From positions 1-48,551 of the forward strand of contig QZJZ01000049.1 in the NCBI GenBank assembly GCA_003599815.1: a stretch of DNA of 48,551 nt, given 5' to 3'. Below, in pieces: positions 6,449 to 15,273 of this stretch. The notes beneath the pieces were generated by a model. It saw only the letters and a list, made by a program, of their open reading frames with translations. It was not told the origin of the DNA and made no database searches. The first letter of the stretch is position 1, and every line of letters begins with the position of its first letter. A program made the position numbers and the translations under genes. Source of the DNA: Candidatus Auribacter fodinae (GTDB taxonomy: Bacteria; Auribacterota; Auribacteria; Auribacterales; Auribacteraceae).

Positions 6449-9394
6449 TTAGTCATCCCAGTCAAAAGAGCGGGTAAACATCGTTATTGCCGATGGGTTT
6501 GCGGTATCATCTCGCTCAATCGAACGATACACGGATGCCGCACACCGTTTTTCACCGACCACCACATCGCCGGCATCATAAGATCCGTTTTTGTTCACGT
6601 CACGGATTACCTGTCCTACAACATGCACCCTGAAGTTAGATGACCGAACTGTGACAAGGTTGGCTATTTTGCAGTACTGGCTAAACGATAACCCCGTTAC
6701 CATAAGCAGGTCTGTCAGCCTGTTAAACGGAGACGACAGCGATTGGGTTACAATTGCCTGAGCGAGTGTGCTGTCTACTCCCGGCAAAGCCTGAATAGTT
6801 TTTACGTCAGCGGTGTTTACATTAATTTTACCTGCCAAGACAGGATCGAAACCGACAGGTTGTAACACAAACTCATCCGCCGTATTCTGTGTTGTAGGCG
6901 TAGACGCGTCACAATTGTCAACCAGACTGAACAAGGCGTTTTCCACAGAAAAAGGAAGAAGCTCATCCGCAGAAGAACTGTAAACGCCGTTCAAGCAGGT
7001 TAAACCTGATTCGTCCGTGGTGACGCTGACCGTCTTGGACAGAATAGTACTCGAGCCCGTATCAAGATACGTCCCGGTAATTGAATGAATTTCCCCTGAC
7101 TGCAATCCTTTGAGAAAGAGGCGGTACTCGCCGTCAGGAATATTGTTGCCGCTGTAATCGCAATGAGCGGATATTTTTGCCCCTGACGTAACGCCGTTCG
7201 ATAACGCCAGATAGTTCGATGCCCCGCCCATAAGCGTCCACGACGTTTTCTGATAATAATCCTCAGCCCGCATGGTATATACATCAAACCCTATTTTATC
7301 GTAAATGGACGTGTATATGGTTTCCGCGTTCGTTAACGCGCCCGCAGGATTGTTTATGTACTCGTTTTTCGGCAATTCGTACATAAAAAACGGGTTGGTA
7401 ATATCGTCATCGCGCACAGTAACATAACTCGGCCCAGACAAGGTATTTTGCGCTCCCGGCGTACCAAAATGCCCTGCCGAGTTGCCGGCAGTAGTGGACG
7501 AATCCCAGACAGTCACCGAATCAATGTCAATATCCAGTTCCGGCGACCGTTTTTCCCTGCTTATCTTGGCGGCTATGCTGATATACCCTTTCACCGAATA
7601 CTCGTTATTATCCGGTTTACTGATATGGTCAATCACATCTCCATCGCCATTTTTTATGGTGATGGATTCGCCGACATCCAGCAGGTCGAACAACGGGTTT
7701 CCTGAAGAGTTGAGCAAGACACTGATATCGCCGTTCCATACACCATCAACAACGGAATCAAATGCCATCTCCACCAGTTTCGGGCTGTTTGTCAGTACGA
7801 GATAATCGTACGTAACTGTTACCGGATCCATAGTACTGGTATAAGTAACACCGCTTAACGTCACATCGGAGGGAAGATGGTATGCCCTGTCATCGCTGGT
7901 ATCAGCAGGAGTTCCGTTATCGCATACAAAAGTCCAGTCAGTGGTTAATGTTATTGATTCGCGGCTAATGTTGACTATTTCAATATAGTCGCCGCCGATA
8001 ATCTCTATTTTTTCAATTTTGCTCGGCGTTTGCGTCGCGGCGAGCCCGCCCATTCCGTCATACTGCAGGGGGTCTTCCAGTTCGATAGTCAGTATCCCGT
8101 CAGAGACTGTGGCAATATACTGAAGCGAACCGCCCGCAGGCACGGAAAAATAACCGACTCCTTCTACCCTGCACGATACGGAATCGTTAGGGACTTCAGC
8201 GGATGAATACACAACAACCTTGAACTGGCCGTTATCCCATGGTATTTCAAGTACTGCTGTTGCTTTGTTCGTCTCATCCACAGACAACCCATTAAAATAC
8301 GATGCATTGCGGGTAAAGTTACCGCTGTCTATTTCTATGATATAACTGCCGGTTATTGTATCGTTCGCTTCAATTACAACAGATGCCTGAGTCAACAGCT
8401 CGTTTATCTGTATACCTTCCACACCATACACATTGGTCGAACTGCTGACCGATCCACTGCCGTTCATGTCAACGCCCAGTTCCGATTCGGTGTATACGGA
8501 GGGAACATGGTTTTCATCTCGATAATCGATGATATTAATAGACGCCATCACATCCTTGCGAGAATCAGCCCAGAACATGCGCGTAAAAATTTCTTTCAGG
8601 TAATTCAGGCGTGTTTCATAGTTCACATTGATACGCGGATAATAGGTCACCGGAGTTCCAAACAAATCGTAATACATATCATGATCGGCAGAGTATAACG
8701 TAAGGTACGGCGCTATTTTTGTATATGTTGCATCGTCTATCCCGCTGATTTTGCGTAGTTCTTCCAGTTCAGCGAATGGTTTCATTGACGATGCGGCAAT
8801 CAGGTCAGCCAGAGAAACTGTCACTCCTGAAATATTTTCGAACAGGTCGCGCAGGTCGATTTCAACAGTAGACACACCTTCCTGCGCGGCTTCAACGGAA
8901 TCAAAATCCGAACCGACGGCATTAATATTCATTCTCGCGTTTTCATCTTCGATAAGCACCGCATACCGTCCTATCACGGGCGAGCCGGCATCTCCCGGAG
9001 ACTGGTGCAGGTAGATCCATTTTGCGTCAGGGGTGCCGACAGCCAGATCGCCGGTACTGCGGGAAATAGTGTCGGCAATATCAACGTCACTGCCGCTGAA
9101 TACGGTTTTCCAGTCGTCGCTGAACGAGTTTTCCGTGTTCCAGTCGTACGATTCGAACGACGTGGACGAATTAATAAAGTCAAGATCGTCGCGCAGTACG
9201 CCGATAGCGTGGTTCAATCCTGCCATTGCGATATACTGGGCGGATATGTCGGTATTGACGTTGGACGACGTTTTCTGGTCCAGCGTCATGTTGGTTACCA
9301 TGGTTGTTGCCATGATGGAAAGTACCGCCAAAATCAGGAGGGTAATAAGCAAAGCCATACCTTTCTGACCGGCTTGTCCGAGGCGTTTTTTCAT
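6449..9394 (-). CDS. Oversized GspK-like minor pseudopilin with lamin-tail-like insert
   Basis: GspK sits at the tip of the type II secretion pseudopilus. The N-terminus has the prepilin pattern G-MALLITLLILAVLSI at about residues 12-27, with no Glu5, as is usual for GspK. Near the C-terminus is the GspK helix-hairpin-helix motif (INVNTADVKTIQALPGV, about 855-885). The protein is 981 aa, roughly three times the normal size. The extra central part (about 465-650) includes YIEIVN...TDWTF and a later FGTPGAQN segment, a pattern like lamin-tail domains. After the HhH comes a DVNKNGSYDAGD stretch resembling a calcium-binding or dockerin-type loop. A ribosome site AAGGAGG adjoins the gspJ stop. Confidence 0.8.
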   Translation of the reverse strand: MKKRLGQAGQKGMALLITLLILAVLSIMATTMVTNMTLDQKTSSNVNTDISAQYIAMAGLNHAIGVLRDDLDFINSSTSFESYDWNTENSFSDDWKTVFSGSDVDIADTISRSTGDLAVGTPDAKWIYLHQSPGDAGSPVIGRYAVLIEDENARMNINAVGSDFDSVEAAQEGVSTVEIDLRDLFENISGVTVSLADLIAASSMKPFAELEELRKISGIDDATYTKIAPYLTLYSADHDMYYDLFGTPVTYYPRINVNYETRLNYLKEIFTRMFWADSRKDVMASINIIDYRDENHVPSVYTESELGVDMNGSGSVSSSTNVYGVEGIQINELLTQASVVIEANDTITGSYIIEIDSGNFTRNASYFNGLSVDETNKATAVLEIPWDNGQFKVVVYSSAEVPNDSVSCRVEGVGYFSVPAGGSLQYIATVSDGILTIELEDPLQYDGMGGLAATQTPSKIEKIEIIGGDYIEIVNISRESITLTTDWTFVCDNGTPADTSDDRAYHLPSDVTLSGVTYTSTMDPVTVTYDYLVLTNSPKLVEMAFDSVVDGVWNGDISVLLNSSGNPLFDLLDVGESITIKNGDGDVIDHISKPDNNEYSVKGYISIAAKISREKRSPELDIDIDSVTVWDSSTTAGNSAGHFGTPGAQNTLSGPSYVTVRDDDITNPFFMYELPKNEYINNPAGALTNAETIYTSIYDKIGFDVYTMRAEDYYQKTSWTLMGGASNYLALSNGVTSGAKISAHCDYSGNNIPDGEYRLFLKGLQSGEIHSITGTYLDTGSSTILSKTVSVTTDESGLTCLNGVYSSSADELLPFSVENALFSLVDNCDASTPTTQNTADEFVLQPVGFDPVLAGKINVNTADVKTIQALPGVDSTLAQAIVTQSLSSPFNRLTDLLMVTGLSFSQYCKIANLVTVRSSNFRVHVVGQVIRDVNKNGSYDAGDVVVGEKRCAASVYRSIERDDTANPSAITMFTRSFDWDD

Positions 9395-9408
9395 GGTGTG
9401 CCTCCTTA

Positions 9409-10248
9409 TCAGTGCGACTGGTTCAGGCTGAGCGTGATTGAGTACTCGTACAACAGCCCTCGTTCTTCCAGCTCCGCGATTATTTTTTCCCGATCCGTCC
9501 CGGACTGCCCGGACGTATAACTATTGAACCCGCTGGAATCAAAATGATTGATCATCTCCGCACTATCCGGCTGTACCATTTTTACAGTCACCCTGACTTT
9601 AAACGGTTTGATTCCGCGGTTGGACGGGTCTGTCGGCTGATAGTCCGCATCGTCAGGGTCGTTTGACGATATGGGGTTCAGCACATTCCACGCCGGTGTG
9701 CCCGATGCGCCCGGCCAGCTGGACCAGTCTATCCATTCGCCGGTAAGCTGGTTCCAGCACTCAAAAGTCAGGTCGGCGACATACGCCGATATTTCTTTGG
9801 CACCCAGCCCGTTCAGCGTTGCGAAATTCGATTCGTACGCAAACGTACCTCCGGACTGTGAGTGTCGAATACGGCATTGAATGACATCATCGGAAAAATC
9901 CACGTCGACGGTACCGCCGTTTATCAGTTCGTACATTACTTCCTGATACCCCTCGACAGTGTCCGACCCGTTGTGATATATCCCTTTGCATACAAAATAA
10001 ATCGATTTTTCATTAACGACAAAATTGATGTTCTTCGCCTCGCTCACAAGCGATGTGTCGAGGTCGTATGCTACGCGGTCAAAGAAGACCCGCACGTTCT
10101 GCATCATTTCCACACGCGAATCAGCTTTTCCCCATACGCGCGTCGAGGTCTGGAATATGGTATAGAGCATAGATACGATGATAGCCATAATGGCCACAGC
10201 CATCAGCAGTTCAAGTAATGAAAAACCGTTGTTAGTTGTTCGTCTCAT
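9409..10248 (-). CDS. GspJ-like pseudopilin
   Basis: A 279-aa minor pseudopilin. The prepilin peptidase site is G^FSLLELLMAVAIMAII near residue 8, with Glu5 of the mature protein present. The downstream part (TRVWGKADSRVEMMQ, then RVAYDLDTSL) is the arrangement typical of GspJ/PilW proteins. It lies 14 bp downstream of the preceding pseudopilin gene and 14 bp upstream of gspK, which supports a GspH-I-J-K tip complex. A weak AAAGGA ribosome site precedes the start. Confidence 0.85.
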   Translation of the reverse strand: MRRTTNNGFSLLELLMAVAIMAIIVSMLYTIFQTSTRVWGKADSRVEMMQNVRVFFDRVAYDLDTSLVSEAKNINFVVNEKSIYFVCKGIYHNGSDTVEGYQEVMYELINGGTVDVDFSDDVIQCRIRHSQSGGTFAYESNFATLNGLGAKEISAYVADLTFECWNQLTGEWIDWSSWPGASGTPAWNVLNPISSNDPDDADYQPTDPSNRGIKPFKVRVTVKMVQPDSAEMINHFDSSGFNSYTSGQSGTDREKIIAELEERGLLYEYSITLSLNQSH

Positions 10249-10262
10249 ACCATATATTCCTT

Positions 10263-10730
10263 TTATTCCTTTGCGATAAAGCTCCTGAACGTTTCTATGG
10301 CTTTGCCTGTCGGCGTGTTGGGACTTGTGGCGCTTCCCCCTGCATACACGTCGTTGCGGTATACGGCAAGCCGGACGTAATAGGTATTATTCGGATACGA
10401 AAATGTCTCTCCGGGTACCGTCACGCCGCCTATGTCGTCTATACGGTATAAATAAAAAAATTCATCGGATTGAAACTTTTTCTGGAACTCAAATGTGCCT
10501 GAATCGACAAACGGCGGATTGGCGTTGTCTGTGAATTCAAGGTCAGCGAATACCTGATGCGCCTGTTTGGACGCAATAAAGAGGTCTTCAGACCGGCGCG
10601 TGGCAACCAATCCTACGGGATACAGAGCGAGAATACTCAGTATGCCCATAACCAGTATCGCCAGCGCGGCTGTTATTTCTATAAGAGTAAAACCGGCGGA
10701 ATTAACCGGCATTGATGTATTTCGCTTCAT
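10263..10730 (-). CDS. GspI/PilV-like pseudopilin
   Basis: A 155-aa pseudopilin with a short leader ending in G^FTLIEITAALAILVMGILSIL, followed by ALYPVGLVATRRSEDL, as in GspI/PilV. I place the start at 10730 because there the ATG overlaps the stop of the previous gene as TGATG, a common coupling arrangement; an in-frame ATG three codons upstream (10739) has GGGAGG only 3 bases away, too close to use well. The protein should join GspH, GspJ and GspK in the pseudopilus tip. Confidence 0.82.
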   Translation of the reverse strand: MKRNTSMPVNSAGFTLIEITAALAILVMGILSILALYPVGLVATRRSEDLFIASKQAHQVFADLEFTDNANPPFVDSGTFEFQKKFQSDEFFYLYRIDDIGGVTVPGETFSYPNNTYYVRLAVYRNDVYAGGSATSPNTPTGKAIETFRSFIAKE

Positions 10731-11338
10731 CAGTCCCATGGCCCTCCCACACCGGTTTTATGCAGTTTGACCCTTCCGGTAGAACTGTCTACCGCGAGGG
10801 TATAACACATTTCCTTTTCGTCGGACGAAACCGCCGAATAGTTATAGCCCGGCTGATAGTACGTTATCGGGCTCGATACCGAAACGCCGAATGGATCTTC
10901 CGTGTTGGAGAAAAAGCTGTTTGTCCGCACCAGATGTATATTTGCCGCAGGCGACGCTGTACCTTTCGGTGAAAAAAGTATGGATCCTTTATCGATCATG
11001 TCAGCGGATCCTGTACCGTTGATGGTAGTTGTAGCGATGTTTATCAGATTCGGAGGCAGATAGAGTTTACCGATCAGCGCACCGCCCGAATCATTGCTGT
11101 ATATGCCTGCCCAGTTCTGGTCAGGGTATATATCCACACGGTAAATGGCGTTATACGTAATGGCATACCGCTGGGCAAGGCGCATCATAGTGCTTATGCG
11201 AACCGCCGCAGACCGCAGGCTCATGCTTTCACTGAATTTCGTCAGGGATGGCAGGGCAAGGGCAGTCATGGTAATCATAATTACCACGGCGATCATGATT
11301 TCCAGTAATGTAATACCCCGTTGCGACGCGCGGTTCAT
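10730..11338 (-). CDS. GspH-like pseudopilin
   Basis: A 202-aa pseudopilin. The leader ends in G^ITLLEIMIAVVIMITMTALALP, with Glu5 intact. The following SLRSAAVRISTMMRLAQRYAI is typical of GspH/FimT proteins, which pack as the penultimate subunit of the pseudopilus. The ATG at 11338 is preferred to an in-frame GTG at 11350 that would overlap the previous gene, because a GGGAG ribosome site fits the ATG better. The stop codon overlaps the next start by one base. Confidence 0.85.
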   Translation of the reverse strand: MNRASQRGITLLEIMIAVVIMITMTALALPSLTKFSESMSLRSAAVRISTMMRLAQRYAITYNAIYRVDIYPDQNWAGIYSNDSGGALIGKLYLPPNLINIATTTINGTGSADMIDKGSILFSPKGTASPAANIHLVRTNSFFSNTEDPFGVSVSSPITYYQPGYNYSAVSSDEKEMCYTLAVDSSTGRVKLHKTGVGGPWD

Positions 11339-11346
11339 AAATATAA

Positions 11347-11805
11347 TCACTCCCAGTTATTGATTTCAGTACCGGTCTTGCTGGTGCATGAGATATCGAA
11401 ACTATGGCGGTTATGAGCGGGAACCGAGTTAGATCCGCCATCGGTATCCACGACAACGATATAAAAACCAGCCCACGGGTCGAGCAGTTTCTTTTTGGAT
11501 CCGTCATCGTCTATATCGCTCTCTTTGAATTCCATGTACGGTCCATTCTTTTTTGAGGTGGTCAGCATGGTATAGAGTGCACCGCTGTCATTGAGGTCGT
11601 TTTCGTTCGGGCCGAATACCCCCCAGTCAACACGGTACGCCTGCAGGGCAAGCCCGAGTGTTTCCATCATGGCACGAGCGCGCGCTGTACGGGCGTTTTC
11701 TTTGACTTTCTGCACTGTGGGAAACAGGAATCCGGCAATAATAGCAATAATAGCCATCACCACCAGCATTTCAACCAGAGTAAACCCTTTTGATGTATTA
11801 CGCAT
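11347..11805 (-). CDS. GspG-like major pseudopilin (copy 1)
   Basis: A 152-aa type II pseudopilin with the site G^FTLVEMLVVMAIIAIIAGFLFP after a six-residue leader. The helix continues as KVKENARTARARAMMETL, and the C-terminal part has the DPWAGFY block found in GspG, where the motif DPWG.PY helps bind calcium. A ribosome site lies near 11813. It follows a second GspG-type gene by about 34 bp. Which of the two is the main pilus subunit cannot be decided here. Confidence 0.87.
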   Translation of the reverse strand: MRNTSKGFTLVEMLVVMAIIAIIAGFLFPTVQKVKENARTARARAMMETLGLALQAYRVDWGVFGPNENDLNDSGALYTMLTTSKKNGPYMEFKESDIDDDGSKKKLLDPWAGFYIVVVDTDGGSNSVPAHNRHSFDISCTSKTGTEINNWE

Positions 11806-11839
11806 GCGTTATTCCTCCGTACTGCATCTATGTTTATAT

Positions 11840-12403
11840 TTAATCGTTCACGTAATTCGGAAGCCAATTGACGATATTATCGTCATTATCAGTATGTCCG
11901 GGCGTACCGGCGTTCCAGATCCGGTCAGGGCCTTTGCTAAGAATATCAAACGACGCGGTATTGTTTAAATCCCTCCCTGCGGCGGTACCGTCAAACAAGT
12001 ACGCTTCCTGCCACGGGTCTATAAACTGCCCACTGCTGTCTAGTTCCTTTTTGTCAAATTCCAGATACGGGCCGTGCCAGTACTGGTCATCCCACCATGC
12101 GGCTACTTTATTCTGATTCTTGTCGTATCCGCTCAGCGCCTGAATAATAGCGGCTCGTTTTGATGTGTCGGTGGAAGTCGTGCCGAAATACTCGCCCTCG
12201 GTCAGTTCAACAGGATAATAGCCCATATCTGACTTGAACTGTTCCAGTGCGGTTTCAAGACGCTGTACCTGTGCTATGGCTTTCTGCTGTTTTGCCCGAG
12301 CGTAATGATAGATCATCGTCGGCAGTCCGATGCCGGCAAGAACCAGCATGATAATCATCGCTATAAGCAGTTCGGTTAAGGTAAAACCATTTTCTTTTTG
12401 CAT
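11840..12403 (-). CDS. GspG-like major pseudopilin (copy 2)
   Basis: A 187-aa pseudopilin. The start at 12403 gives the short leader MQKENG before FTLTELLIAMIIMLVLAGIG and is preceded by AGGAGT; an in-frame upstream ATG at 12436 would add 11 unlikely residues. The C-terminal region has DPWQEAYLFDG and SKGPDRIW, both typical of GspG (calcium-binding DPW and SxGPDG-like loop). It is the first pilin gene after the two-component regulators, so it may be the most strongly expressed. Confidence 0.87.
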   Translation of the reverse strand: MQKENGFTLTELLIAMIIMLVLAGIGLPTMIYHYARAKQQKAIAQVQRLETALEQFKSDMGYYPVELTEGEYFGTTSTDTSKRAAIIQALSGYDKNQNKVAAWWDDQYWHGPYLEFDKKELDSSGQFIDPWQEAYLFDGTAAGRDLNNTASFDILSKGPDRIWNAGTPGHTDNDDNIVNWLPNYVND

Positions 12404-12541
12404 ACGCAGGTACACTCCTGATGAGAAATAAAGCATTTATCATGCCTGTAAACACACGCTTGCTTATTCTACACTATCGTCATATTTCGTTAATTTGTGA
12501 GGATTTTTCGCTATTTTCGTTACCGTGCAGTAACGGGAGAT

Positions 12542-13909
12542 TCATTCCGGATCCAGATTGTGCTGTTTCAGTTTTTGCCAGAGCGATTTTCTGCTGATAC
12601 CGAGCAATTCCGCGGCTTTGGATTTTTTTCCTTCAGTCATGGCAAGAACACTGCGCAGGTGACGTCGTTCGTATTCGTTCAGAACTTCATCGAGTGCGAG
12701 GGATGAGTTGTACTGTTCTTCAGGCACCGCTTCGCACCGGACGACCGCGTCGTTGGTAATATGATGAAGCGTAACAACCTCAGCGTCTCCGGCAACAGCC
12801 AGCGTCCCTTCAATGGTATTTTCAAGTTCCCTGACGTTGCCCGGCCAGTCATATGACAACAATAAGTTCATGGCGTCCGAATCAAAATGCACGTCCGGGT
12901 GTTTGCTGTACATTTTCAGAAAATGTTCTATGAGTACCGGCAAATCCTCGCGCCGTTCACGCAGCGGCGGAAGCTTAATAGGCACAACGTTAAGGCGGTA
13001 AAAAAGGTCTGTCCTGAAATTACCTTCGGCAGACGCGGTTCTCAGGTCTGTTTTGCTGGCGCTGATAATGCGTATATCCACGCTGATGGTATCGGTTCCG
13101 CCGATACGTTCAAATTCCCGCTCCTGAAGCACCCGGAGGAGTTTCACCTGCACGCGGGGGTCAAGGTCGTCGATATCGTCAAGGAACAATGTTCCGCCGT
13201 CAGCCATTTCAAACCTGCCCGGCTTACGCCGTGCCGCGCCGGTAAACGCCCCTTTTTCGTGCCCGAACAATTCATCTTCCAGCAATGACTGGCTGAATAC
13301 CTCACAGTTCATTTTGATAAGAGGGTTGTCTTTGCGTTTGCTCAGATGGTGTATCGCTTCAGCGACCAGTTCTTTTCCTGTGCCGCTTTCGCCGACGATG
13401 AGTATATTCGCGTCTGTCGGGGCAACTGTCTGGATCAGGTTGAATATATCCTGCATCCTTTTGCTTTTGCCGATAATCCGGTCAAGGGATATCCGTTCCT
13501 TGATAACTTTCTTAAGGTTTGTGTTCTCTTCTTTGAGTTGTTTCATTTCCCTGATTCTGTTGAGAATGCAGACAATTTCCTCATTATAGAACGGTTTGAG
13601 TACATAATCGAACGCGCCCTGCCGCAATGCCGCCACAGCGGAATCAATTGTGCCGTATCCGGTTATCATGACCACTTCCGTATCGGGGCGGTCGCGTTTT
13701 ATGGCTTCCAGCAGTTCCATGCCGTCGCCGTCAGGCAGGCGTATGTCACTGATGACGCACAGGTAATTATTGCGCTGTAAGAATCCGACGCTTTCCTCAA
13801 TAGATCCTGCGCAATGAACGTCGTACCCTTCCGCGAACAGCTCGTCGCCAAGGGTTTTAAGTATTGTCTGTTCGTCATCAATTATTAGTACTGTCATGTC
13901 CCATGTCAT
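12542..13909 (-). CDS. NtrC/PilR-family sigma-54-dependent response regulator
   Basis: A 455-aa activator. The receiver domain has the acidic pair IIDDE and a phospho-acceptor Asp55 (SDIRLPDGDG). The AAA+ domain has Walker A GESGTGKE at 173-180 and the sigma-54 contact loop GAFTGA at 220-225. A Fis-type helix-turn-helix ends the protein (AAELLGISRKSLWQKL). The start at 13909 leaves one base after the kinase stop; 13924 would overlap it. It probably acts with the upstream kinase on the pilin genes, as PilR does, but I found no clear -24/-12 promoter nearby. Confidence 0.92.
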   Translation of the reverse strand: MTWDMTVLIIDDEQTILKTLGDELFAEGYDVHCAGSIEESVGFLQRNNYLCVISDIRLPDGDGMELLEAIKRDRPDTEVVMITGYGTIDSAVAALRQGAFDYVLKPFYNEEIVCILNRIREMKQLKEENTNLKKVIKERISLDRIIGKSKRMQDIFNLIQTVAPTDANILIVGESGTGKELVAEAIHHLSKRKDNPLIKMNCEVFSQSLLEDELFGHEKGAFTGAARRKPGRFEMADGGTLFLDDIDDLDPRVQVKLLRVLQEREFERIGGTDTISVDIRIISASKTDLRTASAEGNFRTDLFYRLNVVPIKLPPLRERREDLPVLIEHFLKMYSKHPDVHFDSDAMNLLLSYDWPGNVRELENTIEGTLAVAGDAEVVTLHHITNDAVVRCEAVPEEQYNSSLALDEVLNEYERRHLRSVLAMTEGKKSKAAELLGISRKSLWQKLKQHNLDPE

Positions 13910-13910
13910 A

Positions 13911-15260
13911 TTAACGCGCCGCAACTCTTTCGTGTACCGGCAGGGTAATTTTAATATCGGAACCGAGCCCTTTTACACTCGATATCGACAAAGACCCGCC
14001 GTGATGTTTGATAATATTATGCACGATCGCCATACCTAATCCTGACCCGCGCATAGAACTTTTTGTAGTAAAAAACAAGTCAAACGCCTGTTCTATTTCT
14101 TCCTCAGTCATCCCACAACCATTATCGGCAATAATAATTTCGACATTACTTTTCACGTGTGAGGCTTTTACAGATACTGCGCCATATTCTTCCACCGCTT
14201 CAACCGCGTTTTTCAGTATGTTTAAAAACGCCTGCTGGAGGTCGCCGTAATTGCCGAGAACAGACGGAAGCCCGTCAGGTATATCCGTGGTTATGGTGAT
14301 ACTTTTTTCCTGCAGTACATGATCGATAAATCCAACCGAGCGAAGGAGGCTCTCCTTGATTGATACGGGATGATACGTGTTTCTGGTATTGGAAAACTTA
14401 AAATGGTGTATTTTCCTGATGGTATCCTGAATACGCATTAACCCGTCCATAATCAGTTCGAGATATTCCCTCGTTTTCTGCGAATGCGATTCGTTGCGAA
14501 GCAGTGCCCGCGCGGCGTTTATCATACCGCCCAGCGGATTATTTATTTCATGCGCGATACCCGCCGCAAGCCGTCCGGTAGCTGACAGCCGCTGTGCTAT
14601 GGACGTGGAATGGTCGTCGCCGTGCCGTTTTTCCATGGACGCTTCAGCCGCAGGGTTCGGTTCAGACCTCCTCTGGTCAAGTTCGTAGAGAAGCTGGTTA
14701 AGTTGTTTGCCGAGGTTACCCATGAATCCGTCCCGGTCAAAAAACGACACTCCATGCGTTGCCCTGCACGCCACGCTTGAGCGTATCACCCGCCGCATTT
14801 CGTCAAGAGGCGTCAGCAAATAGTAAGAAACACCCGTGTAGGCTAAAGAACATACCGCCAGATTAAAAAGAAGGAGCAGGGATAAGAGGAATATGTTATG
14901 AGCGCTTCGCATAAACGCGCCCAGCGTATAAAATTCCACAACAATAAATTTTGCCGATTTTCTCAGGTGAATCGCCACACGGTTATTGAATACTGATGAC
15001 GTCTGCAACCTAAACAGCTCTGCATTCCGGTACTCATGCTCGAAATAATACCTTTTCACAAACGGCACGGAGGCGCACATCGCTTTAACGGACTGCTCTA
15101 CCGATGAGACATTACCCGGTTCGCCAAGCGCATACAGCCCTGTAATCATGCTCTGCTGAGCCCGCTGGCGTATCAGAAAAAAGTAGCCCGTACCGGCGAC
15201 AAACGTAAGAACCAGAGAGAAGATACATATATAGACGAAAAGTTTGGCTTTCAGTTCCAT
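13911..15260 (-). CDS. Sensor histidine kinase, NtrB/PilS-like
   Basis: A 449-aa membrane kinase. One membrane helix is at about 7-31 and another at about 120-150, with a roughly 90-residue segment between them outside the cytoplasm that matches no sensor domain I know. The phosphorylated His is His237 in GIAHEINNP. The ATPase part has the N-box (NILKNAVEAVEEYG), DNGCGM and GSGLGMAI. PilS proteins usually have six helices, so this one may sense a different signal. The gene follows pilC by 13 bp and is directly followed by its presumed regulator. Confidence 0.9.
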   Translation of the reverse strand: MELKAKLFVYICIFSLVLTFVAGTGYFFLIRQRAQQSMITGLYALGEPGNVSSVEQSVKAMCASVPFVKRYYFEHEYRNAELFRLQTSSVFNNRVAIHLRKSAKFIVVEFYTLGAFMRSAHNIFLLSLLLLFNLAVCSLAYTGVSYYLLTPLDEMRRVIRSSVACRATHGVSFFDRDGFMGNLGKQLNQLLYELDQRRSEPNPAAEASMEKRHGDDHSTSIAQRLSATGRLAAGIAHEINNPLGGMINAARALLRNESHSQKTREYLELIMDGLMRIQDTIRKIHHFKFSNTRNTYHPVSIKESLLRSVGFIDHVLQEKSITITTDIPDGLPSVLGNYGDLQQAFLNILKNAVEAVEEYGAVSVKASHVKSNVEIIIADNGCGMTEEEIEQAFDLFFTTKSSMRGSGLGMAIVHNIIKHHGGSLSISSVKGLGSDIKITLPVHERVAAR

Positions 15261-15273
15261 CGGCCCGTTCGCA

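Noticed and set aside
12522..12539. CGTTAC/GTAACG hairpin just after the regulator stop as a terminator
   Set aside because: No T-run follows the 6-bp stem on the minus strand, so it is unlikely to end the operon before the pilins.
12404..12541. Possible sigma-54 (-24/-12) promoter before the first pilin gene
   Set aside because: The best GG...GC pair has 11 rather than 10 bases between, and the flanking consensus is absent. The same search before the pilB-type gene at 21092 gave only GG-N10-GA.
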